Source of the DNA: Megalobrama amblycephala
Taxonomy: Eukaryota > Chordata > Actinopteri > Cypriniformes > Xenocyprididae
NCBI RefSeq assembly: GCF_018812025.1
Contig: NC_063052.1
Location: forward strand, 18,497,414-18,561,413
Length of the DNA: 64,000 nt
Reading direction: 5' to 3'
Position numbers and translations under genes: made by a program. How positions within the stretch are numbered: position 1 is the stretch's first letter; every line of letters starts with the position of its first letter. The notes below the pieces were generated by a model that saw only the letters and a list, made by a program, of their open reading frames with translations, made no database searches and had not been told where the DNA came from. Below are positions 1 through 13,460 of the stretch, in pieces.

Positions 1-6
1 TTAAGT

Positions 7-315
7 TTAGGTAATTGAGTAATTGTACTCAGTATTCTGTTCAGGGTGTCTTGTTCTCAGATGTAAAGTGAAATCAGTCAATTTCTTTGGGCAACGAGCC
101 GCTTCTTGACATTTCATCCGAACAGTGCTCCCACACTGCTGACATGTTTGTCTGTTGTAGTGTATCCTTGTTATGTACACAAGATTCATGCTAAAAATGT
201 CACCAGAGTAGTTGTGACATTTGTGTACACTAGGTGTATCATCTACTTTACATGTACCTGGCACTGGCAGTCCTTTCACAAACTTGTCCATAGTGCAGAA
301 CCACGCATAATTCAT
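7..315 (-). other. Unassigned 102-codon open frame
   Basis: An open frame on the minus strand contains a Cys-rich segment with a C-x2-C pair and, near its end, an HLRTRH stretch that could be part of a zinc finger. I do not recognise the protein and see no splice context or promoter. Given the repeat-rich surroundings it could be a transposon-derived fragment or chance. The opposite strand of the same stretch is also open for 82 codons, which weakens the coding case. Confidence 0.15.
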
Positions 316-899
316 TCATATTTTTTCATGGCTCCCTGCAATACTCAATTCTGATTCTTCAATCGCACCATCTAGTGGTGTGCTATACCACAACAACAAA
401 CACTATACAGCTAATAACAGACCACTGAAGCGGGTACTGTGAGTCATCTTGAGGTAAAAAAAATATGTCTCATTAATATTTTGTGTTTAGTTTTTTACTC
501 ATGTGATAAGTAGTCGCGTAATAAGCAGGATAATTTGGCAGTGCGCTATTACACTATTCCTTAGCCTTGCCAAGCCCCCTTTTTATAACTCCGGGCCCCT
601 CCAAGGGGTGCACCCCCCCAGTTTGGGTACCGCTGCACTAAATAATGTCACTGTTTTGGTCAATGATTTCAGCCCTCCAAAACGATTTGATTTCAAATCA
701 ATATTTTTTTTGTTGTTGTTATTTCAGCCACATTATTATCACTATTTTTAATGATGCACACAAGGTAAAGATCAAAATGTTTATGAATAAATAACTCATA
801 GACTCATATACAACTCATAGACCAAAATCAAAAGGAAAAAATATACACAGATTTTACAAGGATGAAATAAATTTGCATTGTGTAAAATTTTCATGATAA
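316..899. other. Intronic or upstream spacer of nudc, repeat debris
   Basis: No gene is visible. Around 560-645 there is a GC-rich stretch typical of a decayed DNA-transposon end; the rest is AT-rich. Because nudc exons begin at 1543 and must have upstream partners, this is probably intron of nudc. Confidence 0.4.
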
Positions 900-903
900 T
901 TAA

Positions 904-1416
904 AGGGTTAGTTCACCCGAAAATGAAATTTCTGTCATTAATTACTCACCCTCATGTCGTTCCACACCTTCGTTTATCTTCAGAATACAAATTAAGATAT
1001 TTTTGATGAAATCCAAGGGTTTTTTTTATCCCCAAGAGAAAGCAATTACCACATTCAAGGTCCAGAAAGGTACTAAAGACATCATTAAAATAGTCCATGT
1101 GATTACAGTGGTTCAACTTTAATGTTATGAAGCGATGAGAATACTTTTTGTGCGCAAAAACAAAACAAAAATAACTACTTTATTCAACAATTTCTTCCCT
1201 TCCCTGACAGTCTCCTACACTGTTTACATTGTATAGACAGTGCAGTGCTTCTCTGTTCTACATCAGAATGGCGACTCATTATTGGCCAGCTCCTGCGTCA
1301 GCATCACATGCGTACGTTGTGCTGCTCACATGAACAGCGTCGGCCAATACTGAGCCGGCGTTCTGACGTAGAACCCGGAAGCGCCAACACAAACCAATTT
1401 TGGGTGAACTATCCCT
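904..1416. mobile_element. TTAA-flanked fold-back MITE, family A
   Basis: The element begins AGGGTTAGTTCACCC and ends with the near-inverse GGGTGAACTATCCCT. It is bounded on both sides by TTAA (900-903 and 1417-1420). The same ends and interior recur at 16071, 35447, 39946, 43262 and 48550. TTAA target duplications are typical of the piggyBac and Kolobok superfamilies; which one applies is not decided here. It carries no transposase and is non-autonomous. It lies in the intron upstream of the first visible nudc exon. Confidence 0.85.
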
Positions 1417-1542
1417 TTAAGGTAATGGGAATTGTGGGAAAAAATCTATTAAAATAATTTATCAAGATAATATAACGATAAAAAAGCTTAAATCTTAAAA
1501 TGACCCTCTCCCCAATATTTCAACTGTCAAATCCTCTCGCAG

Positions 1543-3397
<1,855 letters not shown>

Positions 3398-3591
3398 GAG
3401 CCGTTTGTGCTGCATGAATGATCATCACTGTACATGTGACCCAAGGTTACCCTCCTGTTCTGCTCACCTGATCAGTTAGACGAGTTTGTGTTTGGGTTTA
3501 AAAGTGTTTAACTAACAATTTCACTGTTGTGATGATGAAAGTACCATAGACCATGTCTTGCTTTTTTTTGTCTTTTTGTCTTTTTTTTTTA

Positions 3592-3597
3592 AATAAA
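3592..3597 (+). terminator. nudc: nudc polyadenylation signal
   Basis: A canonical AATAAA sits 195 bp after the nudc stop codon, following a T-rich stretch. This gives a short 3' UTR of about 0.2 kb. Confidence 0.8.
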
Positions 3598-3669
3598 TCA
3601 TTTCAAAACTTACCTATTTGTGTAACTTCAACTCTTAAAGTCTCGACAGTCACGGTTTTATAAATGTCC

Positions 3670-3870
3670 AGTTGCACTTTATTTTACAGTATGTGCACTT
3701 GTGTGTACTTACAGTGTACTTTCCTAAGGAAGTACTGGGTAATATAAGGTAGCTACAGGGGTTAAGGTTAGGTTTAGGGTTAGTACCTAGTTATTACCCA
3801 GTTATTGCAATTACTATAATAAGTTCTTAGTATATACATGGGGAACAGGACTGTAAATTAAAGTGCTACC
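3670..3870. mobile_element. hAT-type MITE, GGTAACACTTTA family
   Basis: Inverted ends read AGTTGCACTTTATTTTACAG and, on the other strand at the far end, GGTAGCACTTTAATTTACAG. Flanking octamers aaatgtcc and aaattttc agree at six of eight bases, consistent with an aged 8-bp target duplication. Relatives are at 25876 and 40822. It lies just beyond the nudc 3' end. Confidence 0.65.
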
Positions 3871-5112
3871 AAATTTTCTAAGTCAAGTCACATGCATACA
3901 AATTGCTGGTTAGAGCGCCACATTTTTTCCAGTGGTAACCTGGAATAAGTTGATCCTGTTTCATAGATTTTTTTTTTTTTTTTTTTTAGAGTTAATGTCT
4001 AATGAAATAACTTTCTGATTAGTGAATTTGAATAGTTAATCAAGTGTGATTAGGATGAGCCTGATGAAAACTTTTCTTGCTTTAACAGTTATGAATTTAT
4101 CAGAAAATGTCTGTATACAAGTTGACCAGATTATTGGAAATTTAACACTATATTTCTTAAATTACAAACTAGAGTGATTAGACAAGTGCTCTCTGTCCTT
4201 AAGAAATATGAAGGCTGCAAAAAAAAAAAAAATTACAGTATGAATTTTAAGTAGTTTTCTGAATTTTTCTTCTAATTAAACATTTGATTACCTTAAATTT
4301 GAATTTTAAAACTTTTTTTATATATATATATATATATTAAGTTTTTACCGATATACTGATATGTAAAACATTGTCATGGTTGTCTAATTCACCTCAACCA
4401 ACACAAGGGGGCAGTGTTGGCAAATGATCATTGAGACTGGTTTAAAATACGGGGAAACTGCAAATTGTTTTTCCTCTCCTGACCATTAGGTGGCGGCATT
4501 GAATGCTCACGTTTTCAACCCACCTTACAAATTTAACCATGGTAATTATGGTCACTGTTACTTACTGTTAATTATAATTTTTACTACTGTAAAATATTTT
4601 TTTAAATTAATTTTAATAGTGGTGGCTAATAATAAACCACAGTTTAATAACAATAATACCACAATTTTACTGTAGTAATGAGAACTGTGGTAGAAACTGG
4701 CCTTAGAGACCCTTAGGCTAAAAATAATAGTAATTTCCAAATTAATCTATTATTTTCGCATCATTTTCTTTAAACTATTTACATGCAGATATTAATGAAG
4801 CTTTAACCACCCTTTTTTTACACCACAAAAAGGACAAGCATTATTATCAACACTAACAGTCTTTCTGTTTGGGATCACTTTGGCCCTGGCAAGAGCAAAT
4901 CACCAATCTGAGAATCTTAATCTGAAATATGACATATTTTCCATATTTCGTGTTTAGGACCACCTTCTTCTTCTTTTTTCTTTTTCTTTTCTTCTTCTTT
5001 ACTTCTTCTTCTTTAGAAACAATTTGTTCTTTAGAAAAGCCAGATGGGGGTTAACATTTTCACAATATTTTGGGAGTGTTGTCACTTTTTTAATGTCATA
5101 TATTTTGCATGC

Positions 5113-5118
<6 letters not shown>
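3871..5118. other. Intergenic spacer, AT-rich
   Basis: No gene is recognised. It contains homopolymer runs (3969-3988, 4219-4232), a short TA run near 4320 and a polypyrimidine CTT-rich stretch at 4965-5015. Short open frames on both strands around 4490-4740 are AT-rich and look accidental. Confidence 0.5.

Positions 5119-5177
<59 letters not shown>
5119..5177. repeat. (TA)n microsatellite
   Basis: About 29 uninterrupted TA dinucleotides. Confidence 0.95.
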
Positions 5178-5181
<4 letters not shown>

Positions 5182-5289
5182 CAAAAGTAGGTGCTGATAA
5201 TGTATTTCAACAATTGATTCCTTTAGAGCAAAATAACAGATCAGACCTTCCTCTGACATCCTCGCTATCACGTTTGTAGTAGTTATTCC

Positions 5290-5505
5290 TCACCCAGGCT
5301 TGATTGTATATTTTGTATCACTGCTAATGGTTGGGAGCAGAGTGTGCAGTTTGTTAACAACTCTCTTGGACATCGTGTGGCTGTCTATAGCTTTAGTGGC
5401 GGCCTTCATCATGATGGTGAGAGTGTCAGTTACCATCTTACTCGTGCCTGTCACTTGCATTAGCTCGTGCAAACTAGCAAGTGTTTGTTGTATGTGAAAT
5501 GGCAC
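5290..5505 (-). other. Unassigned 71-codon frame in unique-looking sequence
   Basis: The minus frame is Thr/Met/Lys-rich and has balanced composition compared with its AT-rich surroundings. The plus strand is also open for 65 codons over nearly the same bases. I recognise no domain, and no convincing splice sites frame it. It may be a decayed transposon piece or a chance frame in a slightly GC-richer island (5240-5500). Confidence 0.15.
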
Positions 5506-6210
5506 ATATGTTTCCTAAAACTTAATAGTAACTTTGCCTCTTGTAGGCAGTTTCACAGCTCAGTCGTCAAAATGGTAGACAAACATTTCATGATGTTTAG
5601 CACAACCACAACATTTTATTTTATTTTTTATTTGAAGCAGACAAATCATTTAGTGAACTGCTAATCTGGACAGCTTTGAAAACTCTTTCATAATTCTCTC
5701 TTGTCTATAAACTGAAAAAAGTAACACTTTTCAGTAATGTTAACAATTTCTTAACAATAGTTATTGCATAAAGTATCTTTATAATTTGTAATAGGTTAAT
5801 GTTGTAAATGCTGTTGTTATATTTATAAATCAACTATTGTTCATAGTTAATTCATTTTTGATAATAATACATTAACAAAATGTTAATTTGTACAATGTGA
5901 AATGTGAAATTAATTAGTAACATTTTAAATCATTGTTTTAATCATTTTTTGTCATACTTTAAAGAAGCACACTTATTTTGATGTGTTGACTAACATACTA
6001 AAGCACATGTAAAGTACTTGATTATAATTTTAACTTCAACATGTTATTCAATATTACATTTCAAGTTAATATATCTTAAATGTGCTGAATTGCAACTTCA
6101 TTATTACAAATGTAAAATATATTCAAATAAATGACAGTATAGAAAAGACATTCAATTATATTTTAGTTTTCCATAAATGCTTGTTAGTACATTCGGCAGT
6201 ACACGTATTT
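5506..6210. other. AT-rich intergenic spacer
   Basis: I see no gene or clear repeat boundary. A fragment near 5720 ('gtaacactttt') may be a worn end of the GGTAACACTTTA MITE family. Confidence 0.4.
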
Positions 6211-6218
6211 GAAACCAC

Positions 6219-6589
6219 GGTCCCACTTTATATTAAGTTGCCTTAACTACTATGTACTTACATCAAAAAATAAGTACAATGCACTTATTGGGTTCATATT
6301 GAATTGCAAAACACTTTTTCTGCTAATGAGGTGGGATACGGGTAAGGTTAGGGAAAGCTTTGGTGGTATGGGTAGGTTTAAGGGTAGGGGTAAGGTGTCA
6401 GGAATGGGTCAACAGTGTAATTATAAATGTAATTACAGAAATTAATTACAGATGTAATTACATGCAGGTGTTTTTAAAATATAAGTACAATGTAAAAAAC
6501 ATGTATGTACACAATAAGTGCATTGTATCAAATGATTAATTTAAATGTAAGTACATAGTAGTTAAGGCCACTTAATATAAAGTGGGACT
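6219..6589. mobile_element. 371-bp hAT-type MITE with exact 8-bp target duplication
   Basis: The ends are long inverted repeats: GGTCCCACTTTATATTAAG at the left and its near-inverse CTTAATATAAAGTGGGACT at the right. The homology continues inwards for about 40 bp. Flanks carry an exact octamer duplication, GAAACCAC at 6211-6218 and 6590-6597. An 8-bp duplication is the hallmark of hAT elements. A partial relative lies in tbxta intron 6 (18988-19085). Confidence 0.85.
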
Positions 6590-6767
6590 GAAACCACAAT
6601 ATTAGAATGGAAGTAATTATAAAATTACATACAAAATATTGTAATGTTCAGCTAACTGCATTTAATATGAATTTACTTTAATACTTTTCCATTTAATTGC
6701 AGTTAGCTTGCTATTACAACTGAAAAATTACATGCAATATGTAGTATATGTAGAAGTATTCTTTTAA

Positions 6768-7407
6768 CCCTCTGGTGCAGTTTGGTCATTTTTGACCGAA
6801 AAGTTTTACTTTTTTTTTTTTTTTTTTTTTTTACTTCTTCAGAAACTTGTATCATTTTTGGCACTTGCTATGTGAACACCCCCACCCTCCCAAAAAAAAA
6901 AAAAAAAAAAAAATCATGGACAGGATTCGAAAAGGTTAAATGGTCATGGGAAAAAAGTCCCACTTGTATTGTAAGCTTATTTTTTGGGATATCATCCTCA
7001 AATCTGGAACACAACTTGTTTAGATTCATTGCTTTGATTTATTCTGTTTGTATTGGAAAATATATGTTTCATATAAAATTTAAAAATAGTATTTTTGTGC
7101 GTTTTTCATAATAATAAACTTAAATTTCTATAACATTTTTTTTTTTTTTTTCTATAACTAATAATCCAAGTGTTTTCTTTAAAAAGAGACCAAACTTAAG
7201 TCTTGGAAATTTCATTTTCCAGTCTATGCTCAAAAAGTGGTTAACAGGTAATAAATTGGTCATAACTATTCCATAAATATAATTTAGTATATAAAATTCC
7301 CTGAAAATACAAAATATTAAATAAAAAACATTATCAAACTAAAATTATTGCACATTAATTTCACTGAAATTAAAAAAGGGCACTGCCACGTGAGCAGCAC
7401 CAGAGGG
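6768..7407. mobile_element. piggyBac-like MITE flanked by TTAA
   Basis: The element starts CCCTCTGGTGCAG and ends CAGCACCAGAGGG. TTAA lies immediately outside on each side (6764-6767 and 7408-7411). CCCT-type ends plus a TTAA target fit piggyBac. The interior is AT-rich with poly-T and poly-A tracts and has no transposase frame. Confidence 0.75.
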
Positions 7408-7706
7408 TTAAGTATATTATTTCTGTAATAAAAGTATGTTGCAGTGTACTTTTTCCACAGGGGTTGTCTTGATAATTTAATAAGAAGTGTTTGAGTTTAT
7501 AAGATCTTTTGATTACAGATTGTTCTGAGGCAAAACAAAATAAGCAGCCTCAAGCAAAGGTTCCCATTTGCTCTCCATTTAATCTCATTGTTGTCCAGGA
7601 GGATTGACAGAGATATTAAGGTGATCTGATTTATGATTTTTCATCAGTTATTTTGAGAGAAGCATTGCCATCTACTGCATGATGCAGCTGTAATGTTTTC
7701 TTCCAG

Positions 7707-7808
7707 AATGCTCCGTCTCTGTTGGTGGGCGTAGTTGTGAGCTGGCCGGGGTGAAGAGTCGGGACAGAGAGCTGGAGGTTGCTCAGCTGACAGCTATGTC
7801 TCACCCAG
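7707..7808 (+). other. Candidate internal exon or exon relic, 102 bp
   Basis: A polypyrimidine tract ending TTCTTCCAG precedes this block and CAG|GTACGAG follows it, so both splice sites are good. Length is a multiple of three, and the frame starting at 7709 is open throughout, coding for a charged peptide containing AGVKSRDRELEVAQLTAMSH. The segment VKSRDRELE resembles the region after the fifth strand of von Willebrand A domains in collagens and matrilins, but the match is weak. I find no partner exons nearby. It may be a real exon of an unseen gene, a decayed duplicate or chance. Confidence 0.25.
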
Positions 7809-8780
7809 GTACGAGAATTTCTTCATTAACGAAGGCACACAGACATCAGAGGGCGAAGTGGGTTTGTGTGGGGGTGAAAGGCAAGAGAGATGATGGGCAA
7901 ACACAGCACCACGACGGGCCGCTCCAGACTTGATGACTTGTTTTTGGCAGCAGGGACCCATAACTCATCCACAAGTCCTCGCATTCAGACTCACCATTAT
8001 AACCCAAGTGTTTACCCAGTCATGCACTCACTCTGTACTGACTGCACCGATACCGGGAAATAGAAGATGCATTGGCATTGTTGATGGAAAACGAGGTCCC
8101 TATGGATAGACTGGAACATATGCTGTCATCCTGTCCCTTGGGAAAATCATGTAATATTATATTTAGAACATGGACTGAAACTCATCACAAGCGGATTATA
8201 TTTCCATTATATATTTACTTAAAATACTATTTCAATATATTTCTTAAGGCCCTAGTTTATTTGAAACATGATTGCCCTGTGTCTCCAAGTGCTATTGTCA
8301 ATTCATGAACAAATGAAATGTCTCAATTTAGATTTGTTTTGTAAATTCGCTTTTGTCTTAAACCATTCATTTTTCTCAGCAGTTCATGTTTTCTGTCACC
8401 TGTATTTTGTTTTAATCACTCTGTTAGTACATACTAACAGCCGCTATGACATGTTCGATGTCACATTTTAAGGTTAATTGAACTAGAAAAACCTAAAAAG
8501 TCTCAAGTCTCAGTTTTGATTTGGGATTTCGTTTGACATTTCTGTCCCCATTTCTGTTCATGTTTGCTGCCCCCAGTATTGCTTTCCACCATGTTAGTAT
8601 ATACTAATGACAGCTTTAATAAATATATTTCCTTTTCGTTTTTGGGGGGATCGTTTGACGATTCGATTTTATCATCATATTTTTGTCCCACTCATTCAAA
8701 TTTAATGTGGTGTGAATTCATTTACAAACCTTTTAAAGTGAAAAATTTAGAATAAAACTTCAATATCAGTTAATCAGCTT
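7809..8780. other. Intergenic spacer
   Basis: Moderately AT-rich. Short frames at 8072-8308 and 8564-8755 have no recognisable domain. No repeat ends are obvious. Confidence 0.35.
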
Positions 8781-8789
8781 CAATTAAAT

Positions 8790-9600
8790 CACAGTCCTCT
8801 TAGGATCCTCCCTGTTGAATGGTTTTCATTGGGAAAATACACTTTTTTTTTCAACCTTCATAATGCATTCTGCACAAGTCCCCAATAGTCAATAATTGTA
8901 TCCCTTAAAACTCATCTTTGATCACCAAAATGACATATTTAAAACGATTTTCCTTTGAAAAGAAAAAAAGTCTTTATGCATTAAAATAGTTTGAATGTAA
9001 CTCTCTATATCCTTGCTTCATTTAGTATACTATAACCATGAATATGCAAATTAGCCCCGCCTCCAATCACTCACGCCAGCTCAGAGATCCACTCGGTCAA
9101 CTTTACTGTAGGCTAGTAAACGCTGCACAATGGCAAGTGAAAATACTGGTTTAATTCAGCCATACAGTATGTTTGAACCAGAAACTGATTCAGAAGAAGT
9201 GGAAGAGTGAATTATACAGGCTTGTCTACTAAGTTGATGTATCAGAATGGGTTTATGTATCGCTCTTTACAACTTCGGAAACATAACGCTAATTAATATG
9301 ATTAGTCTTCTGCTTGACTACGTTATCAAACAGCTAAAAATGTGTTGCTAATGTTACACAAAGCATGTTCCCGTTCGGCATCTCACAGTCAGACAGTTGC
9401 CTTCTAAAAAATCAGCATCCTTAGAAATGCTTTGAACCTGGCTCCTCTTGAGACTCCCCTGTTTCGCAGCATAGTAATGATGTGATTGGTTACAAGGTAG
9501 TTTGTGACATAAGAAACACTGGCACTTTCAAATGGTGTTTTTGAGTCTGTCTTTGGCTCACTGCAGTTTTAAAGAGAAAATACTCAGCAATGGTGTTGGC
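8790..9600 (+). mobile_element. Decayed DNA-transposon segment with a short coding relic
   Basis: The stretch reads like a non-autonomous transposon: it holds a miniature open frame at 9130-9210 and is followed directly by a Tc1-like left end. Ends could not be fixed, so the boundaries are approximate. Confidence 0.35.
9130..9210 (+). pseudogene. 26-codon relic of a transposon-type ORF
   Basis: ATG is followed by 25 codons with an acidic end containing QPYSMFEPETDSEEVEE, then TGA. An N-terminus of the form QPY-x-FEPE followed by an acidic run is, as I recall, common to multicopy fish proteins related to transposon cargo (for example those with a P2X7-type C-terminal domain). No downstream domain follows here, so it is a stub. 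The assignment is inference. Confidence 0.25.
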
Positions 9601-9603
9601 TTA

Positions 9604-10870
9604 CAGTGCTCAGTGTAAATGAGTAACACCCCCTTTGAAAAGTAACATTTTAAACAATATCTCAATGAACACAAAAACAATTTCCAAAATGTTGATAAGA
9701 CTAAGTTTAATATAATAATAATATCTGTTTAACTTATAACATGAAAGTAAGGTTAATAATATAACTTAGATTACACATTTTTCAGTTTTACTCAAATTAG
9801 GATGATGCAAAAATGAGTACACCCCACAACAAAAACTACTACATCTAGTACTTTGTTTGGCCTCCATGATTTTTAATGACAGCACCAAGTCTTCTGGGCA
9901 TGGAATGAACAAGTTGGCATCATTTTGCAACATCTATCTTTGTCCATTCTTCAAGAATGACCTCTTTTAGAGACTGGATGCTGGATGGAGAGTGATGCTC
10001 AACTTGTCTCTTCAGAATTCCCCATAGGTGTTCGATTGGGTTCAGATCAGGAGCCACTGAATCACTTTCAACCTGTTCTTCAGAAATCCAACAGTGGCCT
10101 TAGATGTGTTGGAAATGGATATGTGGATATGTTGGAAAAGTGCACAACAACCAAGGGCACGGAGTGATGGTAGCGTCTTCTCATCATGAATTCATCTGTG
10201 AATTCATGATGCCATCAATGAAATGCAGCTCCCCGACACCAGCGGCCCACATAAGGACACTGCCACCACCATGTTTCACTGTAGGCACCGTGCATTTTTC
10301 TTTGTATTCCTCACCTTTGCGACACCATATAGTTTTAAAGCCATCAGTTCCAACAACATTTATCTTGGTCTCATCACTTCAGAGTATAGAGTCTCAGTAG
10401 TCTTCATCTTTGTCAGCATGGGCCCTGGCAAACTCTAAGTGGGCTTATTTGTGCCTGGGCTTTAGTAGAGGTTTCTTTCATGGACGGCACCCATGCATGC
10501 CATTCCTCTGCAGTGTATGCCGTATTGTGTCACTGGAAATAGTCACTCCAGTTTGGCTTTCTACTTCTTTAGATAATTGCAGTAAACTTGCATGCTGATT
10601 TTCTTCAACCCTTCCCATCAGAAGACGCTCCTGTCGAGGTGTTAACTTCTATGGACGACCTGGACGTCTCTGTTAGATGTTTGCAGTTCCATCTTTTTTT
10701 AATTTTTGTACCACTTTTGCTACAGTATTCTGACTGATAAGTAAAGCTTTGCTGATCTTCTTGTAGCCTTCACCTTTCTGGTGTAAAGAAATTATTTTCT
10801 TTCTCAGGTCTTGTGACATTTTTCTTCCATGTGGTGCCATTGCTGACAGCATGAAGAACATATAATCTGA
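9604..10870 (-). pseudogene. Tc1-like transposon, degenerate transposase on minus strand
   Basis: The left end CAGTGCTCAG follows a TA dinucleotide (9602-9603), as in Tc1/mariner elements. The transposase reads on the minus strand from about 10836: the start [19 protein letters not shown] and the paired-like helix-turn-helix [15 protein letters not shown] are intact at 10673-10861. A GRP-type linker follows. Further along there are catalytic-domain remnants such as WSDETK near 10370 and HGGGSV near 10270, in different frames and broken by indels. The region around 10040-10170 has lost sequence relative to an intact transposase. I could not identify a right terminal repeat, so the element is truncated or worn at its right end (~10870-10930). 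Confidence 0.85.
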
Positions 10871-11009
10871 GAATTACCAGTATTAACAGCAATGAAATCA
10901 ATGTTTTTTCAAGCTGCAATTGTTAATCAGTAGACATGCATATCATACAGATGTGTGTGTGTGTGAGATATTAGAAGGATGTTAAAAATATTATATAAAA
11001 GTAATTTTG

Positions 11010-11490
11010 AGGCAAATCTAACCAAAGTCCCTTTCAAGAAAAGTCTGTTCACTCGGCAGCCATATTTGCAACACCTCCAGGCAGCTATTTCGGGCATCCA
11101 AGTCCTATCTATTTTAATGGGGGAATCCTGAAATCTCTAAAACTGCTTGGCGAACTTACAATTAAATAACATATTTCAAATCAGCAACAAAATCGTGACA
11201 TGAACTGTCCCATAAATGTTGTTTCTTATGCTCAAATAGCGTTTAAAAAGCTTATTTTTCAGGCTGGATGAGCCAGTGTGCATGTGCAGTCCTAAGCACG
11301 AATCTCAGGTTTCTATATGGGAACCAGAGCCTCTAATGCCAGCTGCAGTGACGCAATGACTTTATCAATCAGCGATTGGCTCTTTTACTTAGAAGGCGGG
11401 ATGTATTCCGCCATATTGCGCGTTGCAGTTTCTCGCATTCATAAGTAATAGGAGTGGACCATCTTTCTATATCTATAGTCTTTGATCTAT
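11010..11490. repeat. Probable dispersed DNA-transposon fragment
   Basis: The text resembles a repeat common in cyprinid genomes, ending with 'tctatatctatagtctttg'. No inverted ends were confirmed and no frame is coding. Confidence 0.3.
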
Positions 11491-13440
11491 TTCATAGTTT
11501 AAAAAAAGTTTGCATAACGTGTAACTTTCTTTTAAAAAAAAAAGCGGTAATGTCTTTTAAATAATCTAAAATAACTAACTAACTAATTAAATAAATAATG
11601 TGTAATTTAATAGTCTTGGCTTATTTTCACGGCTTGCTTCCTGTACTAAAAACTATGCTTTTTAAAAAAAAAAAAAAAAAGTTATATATCTCTTTTGAGT
11701 CAAAACTGTCATTCATACAATTTACAACTAACTAAATATGTATCTACATGTGATGTATTTACTTTTATATTCAAGCCTTCAACTCTGCCACATTCCACTA
11801 TCATTTATTATCTGATTAAATTAAGAACTCTTAAATTCAACCAGTTTAACAGTTTACAATAAATGTACAGTATCTGTCTGCTGATGTTAAAAAATAGTTT
11901 TAAACGGCACCACCTACAAAAAAATAAAAAATAACCCACATCAATAGCCATCTCAGAGAATGACTAGTGCCTAATGTATCATAAACGCATAATTCTCAAT
12001 ACCCACCTTCTCAGTAACATGCAATGTTAGCAGTGTTAACAAGCAAACTCAAGACTGGTGAGGTCCATATGGGTAAAGCGGGCAGCAATGGAAAACAACA
12101 AATAGCACACTTCAGAACACAATTATCTCATTTGTCCTCACAGTGAGGGGTCCTATAGGCCTTCCTTTCCTCACCTGTGTGCCGAGCACACTTTGAAGAG
12201 CGTATTTAAAAGACACACTTGCCAGGAAGACAGAGACCCAATGAAGCTGTTATTAACGAGGATCAACACAGGCAGGCTGCCATATGTGTGTTTGAGTGTT
12301 TGTGTGTGTTTAGGATGTTATGAGTGTGCAGACAAACCACACAGACAAAGAGCTCAGTCAGAGAGCTAGAAATACTCTGAGAAGGCTCATCCCTAATCAG
12401 TGCAAGTGGCATTTAAAGAAACACCTCTATAAGACACCTGTGTGAACTTGATGAGAAATGACTTCATAAATCCACTAAAAATCACATGGATGCCAGTTAA
12501 AAGCTTAGCAAAAATTGATTTGGAAAATTAAGTTGTGAGATGCTAGCAGCATTTGAAGGCATATGATGTTAGCTTGATATTTTTTGTTTTATAATAAAGT
12601 GGAGCCACTGTATTTCATATTTACATTCATAATGCACATAAATGTGACTTCCTTCCTCACTGGAACAATGGTGACATCTCATTTATCGCATCTTCTGGCA
12701 ATCAAGTCTACATATTTTTTTGTTATCAAGCCAGATCTTTTTCGCCTAAGCCCACCTCATCCATCATTGTACATTTTTGACGTTTTAAAGTCTAAATTAA
12801 TAGATGTGTGATGCTCATGATGTTTTTAAACCCTCCTAATGCATTCAGGTCCTTGTTGACCCGGAAGAGATACATAACATTTTTTTTTTTAAGCCATAGT
12901 TTTACTAAATGAAACTTTGGATATGTGATAAGACTTTTAAAATACCCATCATTTATTTGTTTATTTCAGATTTCTTTTTTTTTTTTTTTTTTTTATAAAA
13001 AATGCAAGAGATATAACCATTCAAACTACATTATCAGAATTTCTTCATACATTGAAAAACCAGTGCATTATGTAAAAGTGCTTATACAACAGTCTGTAGC
13101 TTATACAATTTACAAAGTGCTTTTCAGGGCTGCATTCTGTGAGAGTTTCCACCTCCACACAGTACAGACAGAGATCTGTTTAGAAACTTTCATGGGTTGT
13201 CCTCTTTACTCTGGGAACACACACCATGGCTGCTCTTCCAGCTGCCTGTCACATTGCTCCTTCATTATTGTTTGCCTGTGGCCCTGTGACCCTCCAGGCT
13301 TCATTTACGCCCAAGTGTTGAGTGCTCAATCACGGCCCCAGACCGCCAATCTCCAGTGCTGTCAATGAGCAGTGACATCACCAACAGTCACGCCACAGCT
13401 CATGCGGAGAACGTTTATGACATGTTTCATTTCAGTTTAT
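11491..13440. other. Intergenic region with possible unique islands
   Basis: No gene is seen. 12000-12480 and 13100-13430 are less AT-rich, free of obvious repeats and lack good frames, so they are possible non-coding regulatory sequence downstream of tbxta. 12830-12990 carries a left-end-like stretch resembling the piggyBac-like MITE at 6768 (TTAAACCCTCC then a T-run), with no matching right end. Confidence 0.35.
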
Positions 13441-13460
13441 GAGAGATTTTAATCCTGATA

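Noticed and set aside
3740..3790. Telomere-like GGTTAGGTTTAGGGTTAG
   Set aside because: Short, imperfect, and internal to a hAT-type MITE.
5300..5497. Hydrophobic 65-codon plus frame resembling a membrane protein
   Set aside because: Overlaps an equally open minus frame, has no splice context and no recognisable family.
10104..10598. Several plus-strand frames
   Set aside because: Antisense of a degenerate Tc1-like transposase.
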